A stretch of DNA of 64,000 nucleotides, from positions 13,035,001 to 13,099,000 of the forward strand of contig CM041089.1 in the NCBI GenBank assembly GCA_023079485.1. Direction: 5' to 3'. Source of the stretch: Archilochus colubris. Lineage: Eukaryota; Chordata; Aves; Apodiformes; Trochilidae. Positions within the stretch are counted from its first letter, which is position 1. The number at the start of each line of letters is the position of its first letter. Made by a program: the position numbers and the translations under genes. The notes under the pieces were generated by a model that did not search any database, was not told the DNA's origin, and was given only the letters and a program-made list of their open reading frames with translations. Positions 48,111 through 60,375 of this stretch are shown piece after piece.

Positions 48111-51048
48111 AACAGATGATGTTCAACACTAGATTCAATTTTTCCAGCTATAGTTCCAAAAAAATTCATATTCAGAGCATTCAGTGAAGTCACAGCAGGC
48201 TCTGTGCACGGTTTTGACAAATCATAGTCCAGCTGATTTTAAGAATCCAAAGTAGATCAAATGCATAAAAAGAATAAAAATCTAAAGACTGAAATCCACA
48301 CAAATCTACCAATGCTAAGCCTCTACTTTGCCCCATCCTCTCAGCAGAAGACAATTCCTCCCTAAAGGATCAGTCTCTCACTAAAAACACAAGAAGTTTG
48401 GGTGAAAACATCCTCTGAGGTAGCAGAATACACACATTTAACCATTAAAATCAAAAGATAAGCTGCTGTTTGTGAAATGATTTCAAAGTCAATGCAATTT
48501 TCAACTCCACATAAAACCAAGATATTTTCTCCTACCAAAATAATACTTAAAAAAAGGATATATGGCTGAGCAGGGAGCAAAGGACTGTATTTTTTTGTAG
48601 CTTTTGATGCTTAAAATAAAGCAGTATAGTATCACTGAATTCATCTGCATCTTGTCTAAATTTAAGTGCCCTTTTGTATCTAAGGACTTTTAAACATTTC
48701 AGAATCTGCTTCTTCCTCCTTTGAGGCAGCACAAGGCACCACTTGGGTGTAAGTGTGGACATCAGAATGTGACCCTACATCTCTGGTTCCTTTGAAAGTG
48801 ATACAGCCAACCCACACTTCAACAAAATATCAGGTTAACACTTCAAGGGGTTCACAGACCTGCCCAGATCCTCAGCTAGTGAAAAGATTCAGGAGCTGAG
48901 TGAGAAAGAGACTTTTTGTTCTCTGAAAGCATATATGATTTCAGAAATGGTTCCCATCCCAGAAGATTGGAGGAGGGGAAAAAAAATAATCAGAAAAAGA
49001 TTTTCAAGTAGAAGTGTAACAATGCTCCAGTTTGGGTCAAGCAAAACACTTCAAAAGTTGGTTTTCAAGTTCCAAGAGAGGTGTAGTTTGTACTTCATGA
49101 CACAGTGCTGCCTGAACATGAAAGATCTGTTATCTAAAGAAAAATGTCAACAGGGATATTTTTACTATCTCAGATCTTTTTGGTCTCAGTTTTTTTTTTT
49201 TCAGCTGAACTATAGATCACAACAGACTGTTTATAAAAGCTTTTCTGAAGATGAGCCAGACTTCTTTTTTGACAGCTCTACCCTCAGAAGTTCACAACAA
49301 ATTGCTGACTAGGCCTAGTGATTCAACTTCCCTGTGAAATTTTTCCCAAATCTATAGCTGCAGCCAATCCTCATCAAGAGTCACACAGGAGCAGCCAGAA
49401 GTCTCTCAGTAATTTAAATGAAACTCTGTCAACAGTTGGGGATTCCCATCGTAGCCAGAAGGGAAAGAGATGTTCTTTCCTGGAAAGTCCTGACTAAGTT
49501 TCTAAAGAGACTTTCAGCCTCAGAAGTCCAGACCTCAGACTAAATCAATGGGATTATCTCCCTCAGGGCATTTTCCCCATGGAATTCATGTTTTAAAGCT
49601 ATTTAGGTAGTTTTTCAACTAACACATCCCCCAAACAGCAATGCTTCTGAAGAATAAAATCCATCAAGAAACTGAGAGACCATCTCCAGGCTTCCTGACT
49701 CCTGAGGAAGCCAAAGGTGCAGCGTGGGCTCTGAGATGGTTCTGAAACAAAAGCAGGAATGGAAGATGCCAAGTGGGTGTTCAAGGTCCTAAAATGATGG
49801 GGCTTAAGGTGATGTTGGTCCTAAAAACGTAGAGAAGAGCTTGTAAGCAACAGTGGGATGCTCAGCAGGGCCTGTACTCAGAACAAGCTAAAAAACCTCA
49901 CAAAAATAGGTTCTCTATTCCCAAACAATTTTACAGCCCTGGCTAGTGGATTATCCTGAATCTTTCAGCTCAGGTGTTTTGGGTTGCAGTTAGCTGAACC
50001 AGTTAACTCTTCTCCTGGTCCTCCTCACAAAATACTTGCAGGACACTGGGATCTTTTCCTGGACAAACCACCCGAGCAAGAAACCAGAGGTAGAAGGGCA
50101 TGAAAGGAACATCTCTGACACTCCAGAACAGCCTGATCACAGATTCTCTGCTGAAATCCATGAAGTGTTTGTCCCTGGTTACTTCATCTTGTTCAACCTG
50201 TCTGGTTCTGTATTTGTTCATTTTTTTCCCTTTTATTTGTTCATATTTTTTTCCCTTTTACTGCTTCTCCATGCAGGTTTTAGTTGCAGTTTCTTTGAAA
50301 ACTGCAGGGAAGGGATGAATCAGGTGAACTATAACCTTTACTAACCCATTTATTTAGTGGTTTAATAATCCCCAGCACCAGTTCCACCTGGACACTGTGA
50401 CTTTTAGCAGAGCACCTGCTACAAAGGCACCAGTTTAGAGATGGTCCTTGTGCCCAAATGAAACTGGTAATGGATCAAGTCACCATTCACTACAGGGATG
50501 CTCCACCCAGTTGAGTTCCAGGCTGGCATTCCCAGGATTATCCTATAAACATGCTGTTGTATGTCAGGCTGTGCTCCAGGGGTGAAAGAAAAGGAATGTG
50601 GTCTGGAATTCTTGATTTGCCTCCATTTCTTGATGTGCTGGAGCAGAAAGACAGGTATTTTGCTGACTTAACTAAATAACCCTCAAAAAATTAGTCATGA
50701 ATTGCACTGTCTATTGCTGACATCCTTTTAGCTACTTGGCTGAAATTACTTTTGCTTCACTGTAGAAATGATTTTTAAAGCCACATTCACAGAGTCAAAA
50801 ATATCTGATATATTTTCTCTTGAAACCAACTTCCTTAGAAAAAAAAAAAAGTGTTTTATACACCACCCCAACAAACAAAAAACCCCAAATGAACCTGAAA
50901 TACTGAAAAGAAGTAAAAACTGTCTCAAGGTGATGCCAGAAGAATATTACTGAGTTCAGCAGTGATTTAAAAGCTGCCAGTCAAATGGGTGCTCTGGAGG
51001 AATTAACTATTGCTGTCAAATCAATTATGAAACCTCCCTGAAGAGGAA
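48111..51048. other. Non-coding stretch, nothing recognised
   Basis: No gene is recognised. The 125-codon frame at 48935-49312 begins with a chance PEDWRRG but has no further similarity to any family. A pair of near-identical T-rich 26-bp units (TTTGTTCAT...CCCTTTTA) lies at 50212-50261. Confidence 0.5.
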
Positions 51049-51951
51049 CCCTCAGCAAGTTTGCTGATGACACTAAGCTGGGAGGAGTGGCTGACACACC
51101 AGAAGGCTGTGCTGCCATTCAGAGAGACTTAGACAGGCTGGAGAGTTGGGCAGAGAGAAACATGATGAAATTCAACAAGGGGAAGTGTAGAGTCTTGCAT
51201 TTGGGGAAGAACAACAAGATGTCCCAGTATAGGTTGGGGGCTGACCTGCTGGAGAGCAGTGTAGGTGAAAGAGACCTGGGGGTCCTGGTAGACAAGAGGA
51301 TGACCATGAGCCAGCAATGTGCCCTTGTGGCCAAGAAGGCCAATGGCATCCTGGGGTGCATTAGAAAGGGTGTGGTTAGTAGGTCAAGAGAGGTTCTCCT
51401 CCCCCTCTATTCTGCATTGGTGAGGCCGCACCTGGAGTATTGTGTCCAGTTCTGGGCCCCTCAGTTCAAGAAGGACAGGGAAGTGCTTGAAAGAGTCCAG
51501 CGCAGAGCTACTAAGATGATTAAGGGAGTGGAACATCTCCCTTATGAGGAAAGGCTGAGGGAGCTGGGTCTCTTTAGTTTGGAGAAAAGGAGACTGAGGG
51601 GTGACCTCATCAATGTTTTCAAATATGTAAGGGGTGAGTGTCAGGGAGATGGAGTTAGGCTTTTCTCAGTGGTGACCAGTGATAGGACAAGGGGTAATGG
51701 GTGTAAATTGGAGCACAGGAGGTTCAAGTTGAATATTCGAAAAATTTTTTTACTGTAAGGGTGACAGAGCCCTGGAACAGGCTGCCCAGGGGGGTCGTGG
51801 AGTCTCCTTCACTGGAGACATTCAAAACCCGCCTGGACACGTTCCTATGTGATGTACTCTAGGTGGCCCTGCTCTGGCAGGGGGGGTTGGACTAGATGAT
51901 CTTTCGAGGTCCCTTCCAACCCCAAGGATTCTATGATTCTGTGATTCTGTG
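51049..51951 (+). mobile_element. CR1 LINE, type C, long 5'-truncated copy
   Basis: Plus-strand CR1, 903 bp. It starts at the catalytic box of the reverse transcriptase ([11 protein letters not shown] encoded at about 51053-51085). ORF2 is open for over 200 codons through [20 protein letters not shown] and [20 protein letters not shown] to IRKIFLL. There a short deletion in the T run near 51745-51755 shifts the frame. The tail is ATTCTATG, ATTCTGTG, ATTCTGTG. Wording such as [19 protein letters not shown] separates it from types A and B. Confidence 0.96.
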
Positions 51952-53577
51952 TAAATATTGAAAGATTGCACCTCCTGCACTTATGTACTTAAAATCTCTA
52001 CTTGTGATGCTGAGCCATGGTAGTGATGTTTCCACATACTTGGTAAAGCCTTCTGCAGTACTAGGAAGCTGCATTTCAGTGGAGAAACAGGAGACTGCCT
52101 TGTTACTGAAGTTTATTTAATATACCCTGTTTCATTTTCATAGATGAAAATTAATTGAAAAACTCAACCTCTGGGCTCAGCTTATGGGTTTTTATTATTT
52201 TTCAGAGAGACTATAGAAGTAGAATCTAAAATACTGTAAAGCAAAGTGATCTGGGAAAGCAAAAAACAAAAAAACAACCAAAAGAATCCCCCCCAAAAAC
52301 CCCCAAAAACCCCTTCACTATTGTAGCTCTAAGGCAACATTGCCTCCTCTTGCTATAAAGGGCTCCACAACTTGGTTTCTGCTGCAAATGATCTCTGATG
52401 TCCCTTCTATGCTTTATTATGAAGCTGATAAATGACTGGCTAGAAACATGGTGAAAGCTTTTGGAATTCATTGTGCTATGGAAAACAAATTAGAAACTTA
52501 ACTTGTTGCATGAGGGATCACCCTTCACAGCATGGCCTTTACAATGTGAAACTAATTATTGCAGGGAAGATTTATGGTGTTTACAGTCAAGAATTCAGGG
52601 TCAGTTTGACCAAATTCATGTAACTTTAGACCTCAGGCTTGTCTGACTCTAAATAGAATGATGACTTCAACAAATTCAAAGATAAAAAAAAAAACCAAAC
52701 AAACCTTTTTTTTTTCCTATTGAATTGCTTATCAAGAAGCTGGGAAATGGGGGCTAAACAAATCTAAGTTCAAGTATTTGCTCTGAAAGTTTTTCCTTGC
52801 TGAACAGGCAGATAATGTCACGTGTCAGGAAAATGCACTTTAATTTCTATAGTTAATTTCACAGGATCCCACCCTGGAATTCTCCAAGCATTTTCACACA
52901 TTCAAATGATGACCAAAATCTGTATTACTGATCTGGAAATATGGCTGGCTGCATAATGAAGAGGCCAAGCTGTTTACCTTGAGTGGATCACTAAAAGCAA
53001 CTTACATTTTAGAACACTTAAAAAAAGTAAAAAATTAATATATAAATCCAACAAAGAAATTGGTTTCTCTTCAATTAGAAAGTGATACAAACACTTAACA
53101 GACTAGCATGCGATTTGCATATCTAAAAATTCATAATTGATATTTATTTTTAACTGCAGGGCTTACCACATTCTATTTTTATTCTTAAGATAGAGCAAAT
53201 GTTTTCTATTTTATTTATTTATTGTTATTAAATTTCTACTTAATTTATTCCATTTATTAATTTAATGATTATTCTATTTAATTTATTATCATTTTGCTCA
53301 TGGAAGCACTCAGAACTTGTGAGCACAGCTTGAACCAAGTGCCTTCTATTTAAGAGCATCCCTCAGCACCCTACTGGAGCTGACATACTCTACATTTTTC
53401 CCAGACACATTCAGAAAAGCATTTAAGCTTCCTCTATAAATGATTCAAGAGCTCCTTCAGTATGATTTAAGAACCTGCTTAAGCTCTGGTGAACATTTTC
53501 ACCTTCAGGACTGAAGCAGCAGTAATGGCAGTGGCTAATTGTGATTTCAGGTGTGATTCCAGCCACGGTAAAGAGTT
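51952..53577. other. Non-coding stretch; A/C-rich and AT-rich patches
   Basis: No gene is recognised. An A/C-rich patch lies at 52258-52316 (runs of Cs alternating with runs of As). An AT-rich patch with TTTATTTATT and TTAATTTA words lies at 53195-53292. Confidence 0.55.
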
Positions 53578-53615
53578 GGCTGCCAAAAGGCTGCCAAAAA
53601 AAAAGGCTGCCAAAA
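53578..53615 (+). repeat. Three GGCTGCCAAAA units near a CR1 5' junction
   Basis: Units at 53578-53588, 53589-53604 (with a longer A run) and 53605-53615. They lie 15 bp upstream of the CR1 start at 53631. Confidence 0.85.
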
Positions 53616-53630
53616 TCAGCATCACCAAAT

Positions 53631-54020
53631 GCTGAGAGAGCTGGGGCTGTTCAGCCTGGAGAAGAGGAGGCTCAGGGGAGACCTCATCACTCTCTACAAC
53701 TCCCTGAAAGGAGGTTGGAGCCAGGGGGGGGTTGGGCTCTTTTCCCAGGCAACTCTCAGCAAGACAAGAGGGCAGGGTCTTAAGTTGTGCCAGGGGAAAT
53801 TTAGGTTGGAGATTAGAAAGAATTTCTTTCTGGAGAGGGTGATCAGGCATTGGAATGGGCTGCCCAGGGAAGTAGGGAATTCTCCATGTCTGGAGATGTT
53901 TCAAAAGAGCCTGGATGTGGCACTCAGTGCCATGGTCTAGCAACCACAATGGTGGTTCAAGGGTTGGACTCGATGATCTCTGAGGTCCCTTCCAACCCAG
54001 CCAATTCTATGATTCTATGA
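53631..54020 (+). mobile_element. CR1 LINE, type B, 3' fragment, open frame
   Basis: Plus-strand CR1. It is truncated in the codons for [19 protein letters not shown] and ends with two ATTCTATG units at 54004-54019. The last 100 codons of ORF2 are open to the natural stop after LDVALSAMV. The 3' UTR has the type B CAACCACAATGG form. Confidence 0.96.
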
Positions 54021-54420
54021 AATCCAGATGCAATGTCTTCTGTTGTTACTGGGGATGCAGAGATGCATCACTGAGTTCAGACAAACCCCTCTGCTTTCTC
54101 TCTTCTTCCAGAAGAACTGGAGGAATGTCAGTCTGCCAGCCTGTTGCATAGCTAACCCAATCTAATTAACTGGGTGCCTAATAACATTTCCCTTTTCAAA
54201 TACAGTTTACAATGTTTTTCTTGGAAAACACTACCTCATAGATTTAGCAATGGCCTAAGCATGACCTGAGCTTTTCCTGCAGCCTTACCAGGGACTGATA
54301 CCCACTAAGTAAAGAATCTGGCAAAACAAAGAGCAAAGCACTGACTCCAAAACCAACCCAGAGAGGAGAGCTACAATTGGGCCAGACTCTTACATCCAAA
54401 GTGATTAGAAAGACTTTTTG
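54021..54420. other. Non-coding stretch, nothing recognised
   Basis: No gene or repeat family is recognised. Confidence 0.55.
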
Positions 54421-54492
54421 CTGATTCTGGAACTAAATGATCCTTAAGGTCCCTTCCAACCCCAGCCACTCTCTGATTTTATGATTCTCTAA
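54421..54492 (+). mobile_element. Old CR1 3' tail fragment
   Basis: Plus-strand CR1 3' end only: AACTAAATGATCCTTAAGG, then TCCCTTCCAACCCCAGCC, and a decayed tail ending ATGATTCTC. About 70 bp. Confidence 0.78.
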
Positions 54493-55526
54493 TGTAAGAG
54501 ATACTACAAGCCTATAATAATTTTTACTGTGATGTGTTTTATTTATCATAATTTATATCTAAATTATTGCAGGCTGTCTGGAACTGCATCAAAATAAGGG
54601 CCTAGTTTTCATTTCTTATTTATCACCAGCAATGCCACAGAAGAGAAAGAAACAACTCTTGACTTTCAGGCTCCTGGAGTTTGCAACATTGATATATTCA
54701 TCTAGAAATCCAAGTGTTTGATGGGCAGTGATTCCCCTTTTATACTTTTTCACTATAGAGTGACATCAAATCATCCACTTTCAACAACAACAGCAACTAC
54801 CTGTATAATATTATCTGTTCTCTGTATTAGCAGCTATTAAGAAATGGAGAAATCAAGGGGAAATTACTTTTCTTTTAAAAGAGGAAAAAGATGCTCTTGT
54901 TTCCTTGAAGGATCTCAGGCTTTCCCAAGCCAGTTCCTCTGCTGTATGCCCATCCAGAGATTCCAGAAAAGGCAGCTCCTTTCCAGGCTTCTGGAATCCT
55001 GGTCAGAAGCAAGAGCAAAACCTCAGTCCTGCACTGATGGTTGACAGAAGGACAGAATCCAGAAGAAGGATGGAGCACAACTCCAGGGATCTGAGGCAAA
55101 CCAGAGGTGCCAGGGTGATTTGATAAGGAACGAGAGAATAAAAAACTTTTTGGTAAGAGGGGTGAAAGGAAAGAACTTGGAGATACTTGGGGACACAGGA
55201 GAGTTGGTAGAAATGCCTTGGAACCTCATGGATGCAGCTACAGCTCAAACAAAAGTGCTCCCTCTCCACCAACACAAGATTTCTTGGGATTTTGATGTTA
55301 GGGAATATGACAGCCTGATCCAGAGGTATCCTGTGTCTCTAAATTAATAACTACATCCTGACCATAAAAACTTTAGTGGCCCTATGAGCTGAAAATTGAA
55401 AGTATTCTTATTATTTTCCCTGTTACTTGTCCTGAACTTCATTTTGTTATGTATAAGATTCAGTTGTTATTAGAAAAATTCCTGTTCATATAATTTTAAC
55501 TTGGCTATTGTAATTAATAGAAATAA
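54493..55526. other. Non-coding stretch, nothing recognised
   Basis: No gene is recognised. Frames of 65-90 codons overlap on both strands at 54844-55347 with no known domain. Confidence 0.5.
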
Positions 55527-55531
55527 TTTGT
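55527..55531 (+). repeat. Target-site duplication, left copy (TTTGT)
   Basis: A 5-bp direct repeat next to the LTR start. The right copy is at 56350-56354. Confidence 0.9.
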
Positions 55532-55857
55532 TGTCCTGGTTTGGGCCAGGATAAAGGTGATTTTCTGTTTTGTACTTTTACTTTTAGCTAAGTCTCTTGT
55601 AAGTAGTTGCACTTGCTGAAATTAACAGCAAGTTTCTCAGACAGTGTGTGCTTCTAGGATTGATAACACTTGATGTTTATAGTTACTGCTAGAGACTGGT
55701 GTGCAGAGCCAAGGACACTGCTCAGCTCTGAGGAAAACATTTTACCGTCCAGGAGGATACAGAGGTCCCACCTGAGCCCTCCTTTGGGGAGGAACAGACA
55801 AGATAGATGCCAGAATTGACCAAACAGAGTATTCCATCCCATACACGTCACACTCAG

Positions 55858-55864
55858 TATAAAT
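55858..55864 (+). promoter_or_regulatory. LTR TATA box
   Basis: TATAAAT in the U3 part of the ERVL-like LTR, about 350 bp before the poly(A) signal. It is the likely former viral promoter; current activity is unknown. Confidence 0.6.
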
Positions 55865-56209
55865 TTGAGGCATCACGAGGGCCGAGCCAGATCTTTTCCG
55901 GATTTCCGATTTCCAGACTTCTGGATTTCCTGATTTCCCTTCCTCCCTTCCTTCACCTGGCATCCTGGAAGGATCCCGTCCGTTCGTCTGCCTGTGGTCC
56001 TGATCCGTGCCAGCCCATATCTGTGTGTTCCTGCCTCCGGTTCCCGACTGCTGCCGACTCCAGGAGTCCAGCCTGGACTTTCCCAGGGCTGCCCTGCAGC
56101 CTCGGTGGTGACGTGAGAGTTATTGGGGGAGAGGAGGGAGGAATGTGGTTTCCATTTTCCTGTATATTTGTATATATTTAGTAATTTTTCCTATTTATCA
56201 TTACTGTTC

Positions 56210-56215
56210 ATTAAA
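56210..56215 (+). promoter_or_regulatory. LTR poly(A) signal ATTAAA
   Basis: ATTAAA followed by a GT-rich stretch (GTTGTGTAG), as in a retroviral R/U5 region. Confidence 0.6.
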
Positions 56216-56349
56216 GTTGTGTAGTTTAGTTTCCAACCCATAAGTCTCTCTCCCTTATTCTCTCTCCTTTCTTTATCAAGGAGAGAGAGAGATTAATAGA
56301 GAGCGTCTGGTATTCGGTTTAATTGCCGGGCCAGTGTTAAACCATGACA

Positions 56350-56354
56350 TTTGT
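56350..56354 (+). repeat. Target-site duplication, right copy (TTTGT)
   Basis: Perfect match to 55527-55531. Confidence 0.9.
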
Positions 56355-56362
56355 ATATATTT

Positions 56363-56722
56363 GAGGCGGCTCAGGGGAGACCTCATCACTCTCTCCAACT
56401 CCCTGAAAGGAGGTTGGAGCCAGGTGGGGTTGGGCTCTTTTGCCAGACAACTTTCAACAAGACAAGAGGGCAGGGTCTCAAGTTGTGCCAGGGGAGGTTT
56501 AGGCTGGAGATGAGAAAGAATTTCTTTCTGGAGAGGGTGATCAGGCATTGGAATGGGCTGCCCAGGGAAGTAGTGGATTCTCCGTGTCTGGAGATATTTC
56601 AAAAGAGCCTGGATGTGGCACTGAGTGCCATGGGCTGGGAACTGCAGCAGGAGTGGATCAAGGGTTGGACTTGGTGATCTCTGAGGTCCCTTCCAACCCA
56701 GCCCATTCTATGATTCTATGAT
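56363..56722 (+). mobile_element. CR1 LINE, type B variant, 3' fragment
   Basis: Plus-strand CR1. It is truncated at GAGGCGGCTCAGGGGAGACC and ends with two ATTCTATG units at 56705-56720. It starts 8 bp after the right target duplication of the ERVL-like LTR. ORF2 end codons are readable ([18 protein letters not shown]), ending in [10 protein letters not shown], where the usual stop is replaced by read-through. The same variant occurs at 19033 and 33812. Confidence 0.96.
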
Positions 56723-59700
56723 ACAAAAGGTATCACCATTTCTTAAGAGACCTTATCAGTTATGTTGCAGGTAGATTCTATCACACAATAACAAGCAATC
56801 CCAAATTTGGCAGAATCTTAGAACAAGTGTCAAAGTTTGGTTCAAGCAGCTCATAAATGATGTAATAAAGTCCAACATCCAATTTAAGCAGACAGCACTG
56901 CACAGCGCTGAACTGGAAACACTTACTGGGCTTTAAATGCTTTCATAAGGAAATAGTGTTATCAAATTATTCTTGTTATTATCCAGAATACTCAGAGCTA
57001 AAATAGAACACAGACACAGGAATAATGCATTTAAGCCATTTGTTATATTAAAAAAAAGAAAAAAAAGAAAAACCAAACAAAAAGCCCTAACAAAAACTGC
57101 AAAGCATCCAAGCAAAGAAAATATTTGCAAACTGACATTTTCTGCTGCACAAAAATTCCTTTTAAAGGACACACCTCTGTCTTACCAAATGAAACAATTA
57201 TTCATAGATTATGTCCCCTAGGATGGACACTTCTGAGTGAGGTATTCCAGCACCCATTTCACACATGCTGCAGGTTCAAGGGATCCAAGACCCTCTCCCA
57301 GTGAATACAAAATCTTAATTATTCAGTTCCAGAAACAAAGACAGCACAACTACTGCTGTAACATTTTGATTTAAAAAACAACAACAACAACAAAAAAAGG
57401 CTATAAATCAAAGCTTCAGTCTCATTCAGTTTTCCCCTAATGATAGAACTTCTTAAGCACCACTAACTCAGTATTTCAAAGATCTGACTCCTAATTAAAA
57501 TTATCTCCATTCCCCCTTCCTATGTACACATACAATTAAAATTATACTTGCAAATGTGTCAGGAAACCTGAGAGGCCACACACTGGCTCCTGCTTTGCAT
57601 GGGATCAGACATTTGGGGTATGAATCACCAAAGTCAGGTTGAGGAAGAAGCTTGGTGCTGTTGTTCATCTGAGGGCCAGATGCTTCAGCCCAAATTTCCT
57701 ATTGGAATGGAAGGAACAATGCTGGCAGAAATCCCAGAACTGCTCACACCACAAAAAGGAACAATGTGACAACAGCATGGCAGGTTTATGATAAATATTG
57801 CAGAAATGTGTCTTTTAGCAAGAAGGGATTAATAGAGAGCTTGGGGACAAAAATACTCCCAGGAGCGTCTTGTTGGCACCTCTTCTATGCAAAATAAAAA
57901 GCAGGGGGCAGAGGGTAACTTCTGGTTGTTTGCATACAAATTCATTACTATTAGGGCTAAAATAGGCTGTATTTAATTTTAGAGTCTTTCACTGGGGAAA
58001 TCAGAAAAAAAAACCAAAAAGTGATTTAATTTTTTCTGAAAAAGTCTCATCTGTGTATTCCCCAAGGTTGTGAATGTGCAACGGGTGCCAGCAAGCAGGC
58101 AGGAAAATCACCTTGATAGGACATGGGTGAAAAGTTCCCCATCACCATTTCTATCATTTCATTTAATATAGAATTAAGCAGTTTTCACTTAATGGAGCAC
58201 CAGGGCTATAACACAAGACACTAAAACACAGGGGAACCTTGCACCAAACCACAACACCAGGTAATGTCATCAGCCTTCTAACTTCTTATGCTCTTCAAAA
58301 AATATCAGAACTAGAAGAACTTGATTTTTTTCCATAATATAATACTAAAAAATAAATCGAGCAATTCTGAAGACTCCATTCTGAATGGAAGAAAGGACAG
58401 GGCTGAAAAAATGTTGTTCTTTGGAAGAAAAAAATTAAAAGGACCTGATAGTCACTGCACTGTGTAACTGTTTCCAACATGAGGTTGGTCCAAAAGGAAA
58501 TGTCAAGTCTATACACCCTCTAAACCTGGGGGGAGAAAGTTTGAGATTTGTTTGAGACCAGAGTTTTGCAGCACAATCCCATCTTGAATTAAAAGGAATT
58601 AGATTTAGGAAGGAGAAGAGAATAAATGCATAACTTAGACTCCTGGGTGGACAGCAGCCTGGCTGCCAACTTCTTGCTGAGGGCAAATTTCTATGGTCAA
58701 GCTACAAGGCTAAAAAAATAAGGGTTTGTTATAAAAGTACTTATAGGTGCTTAACTACAGCAGTACTGCAAGAAACTACTATAATAAATGTACCTTGAAA
58801 AGACAAAGTCCACACTATATATAAAAATATATATTATATATATAATACAGTCTGTGGACTGTGTTTAAGTACAATTCTGATTCTTCCCCTTCCTAAAGAC
58901 ACAAAAGATCACTGCTATCAACTCCAGCTTCTCAGATATGGTGCATCCCAGCAATTCCAATTGTTGTTGTTCTTGTCCATCAATTGCAAGAAGATTTCTG
59001 AACTGATTTCTTTTCCATCTAAAGATCACATATCTTAAGTATGAATAGAAACCAGCTCTTGCAAAGTCGAACATCTAAATCAAGCACAGTGATTCCAGCA
59101 AGAAGTACTGGATAAACACCCAGCAGAAAGGAAAGCAAAAGGCTCAGCCAAAGACATTTCAGAATATGGAGTGTAAACTTTTTATAAGTCTAAGTTTGGA
59201 GGACAAAGCTTTTCAGTTTGTAATGAGGCACATTGTTTAAAACAGAGGAGAGAGCCAAAGGTGATAAAAAGGAGGCAGTGCAACCTTGGAGGTTATCCAC
59301 AGCTGCCAGGAAGCTTCTAATTAAGATGAGCCATTTCAGGCAGTAATCAGAGGGCAGGCAGTGGGGACAATTTGCCACACTGCCCTTCCATCTCCAGGGC
59401 TCTTATCAGGCCCTAATTCTCTCTTCCTGACTCTACAATAATTATCTCTCCCTTCTCCACCAGGGAGACAAAATGCTGGCTCTGTAGTAGGCAAAATAAA
59501 CCAGAGATGTGGTTTCCATATTATTCAAACTTTGGAGCAGTTCTGCTAGAAATTAGCTACGAAAAAAGACTGTAGAAACCTTAATTTACTCCCTGTCGTG
59601 CCATGTAGTGCAAAAGGATGGCCCCAAAACCCAAGCTGCCAAGGCAGTGCCAGCCATTTGTCCATGCAACTTGCACAGGCCACTGAGACTCATGAATTAT

Positions 59701-60215
59701 GAATCCTGGCTTTGTGTTTATCACCTTAGGTCTGGGTCTTAGAGATCTGCTGGACCTCACAGACTCATTTCCCATTTTGCATTCTCCTACTCAGAGCCAG
59801 GGGTTGAAGCTCACACAGTGCTGGAAATATCAACAACTCTGTGTGTGACCCCTTTCTTCTACACTTCTTCTGTACCTACAGGTCAGAGATGTTGCAGTCT
59901 ACATAAATCTCCCTAAACCATGCTAAAATAATCAGTTTTATGGCTTTTTAAAGTTACCAAGGTAAAGAGCTGCACTTCCTTTTAACATCTGGATCAAAAC
60001 CAAACAATCCAATGTGTGTTCCAAAGAAAGGAAAAAAACACCCAAACCACAGCCACACTTGCTCTGTCTTCTGTATTTCTGTCCCTGTGCACACTGTTAC
60101 CCTCAAACTAAATATATTCCATAGGCTACACAGCTGAGCAACAAGTGATGTTGTAAATATTGGGTTGAATTCATCACATTTACATAATTACAACAGAAAA
60201 ACACCAGGTTGGTGA
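56723..60215. other. Non-coding stretch with short microsatellites
   Basis: No gene is recognised. An ACA run lies at 57378-57392 and a TA-rich run at 58814-58847. Frames are under 85 codons. Confidence 0.55.
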
Positions 60216-60375
60216 ACACTGAACTGGTTTGTTTTGCTTTATTTGTTTTTTTCTTGGTTGGTTTTAATTTTTTATTTATTTTTGGTTTTTTTATTTGGTT
60301 TGGGGGTTTTGTTTGGTTTGGGGGAGGTTGGTGGGTTTGTGTTGGTTTTTTTTTTTCATTTCTTTGTTTTTTTTC
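60216..60375 (+). repeat. G/T-rich low-complexity tract
   Basis: Almost only G and T on this strand, with repeated TTGGTTT words and G5 runs at about 60302 and 60320. Open frames through it (60209-60507) encode only Phe, Gly, Trp and Val-rich composition-driven peptides and are not genes. Confidence 0.88.

Larger units (their letters stand above)
55532..56349 (+). mobile_element. Solo LTR, ERVL-like, 818 bp
   Basis: Begins TGTCCTGGTTT and ends AAACCATGACA, near-perfect inverted termini with TG...CA ends, and is flanked by a perfect 5-bp duplication (TTTGT). Five bp is the usual target duplication of ERVL/class III elements. A TATA box (TATAAAT, 55858-55864) and an ATTAAA poly(A) signal (56210-56215) in order support plus orientation. 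The stretch 55870-56115 is richer in GC and CpG than its surroundings, which suggests a recent insertion. GGATTTCC/GATTTCC words repeat at 55900-55938. No internal retroviral genes are present, so this is a solo LTR. The opening sequence resembles LTRs I associate with songbird genomes. Confidence 0.92.

Noticed and set aside
48935..49312. 125-codon frame beginning MISEMVPIPEDWRRG, which echoes a CR1 reverse-transcriptase block.
   Set aside because: Only about seven residues match. The following residues show no RT motif and no CR1 DNA similarity flanks it, so I treat it as chance.
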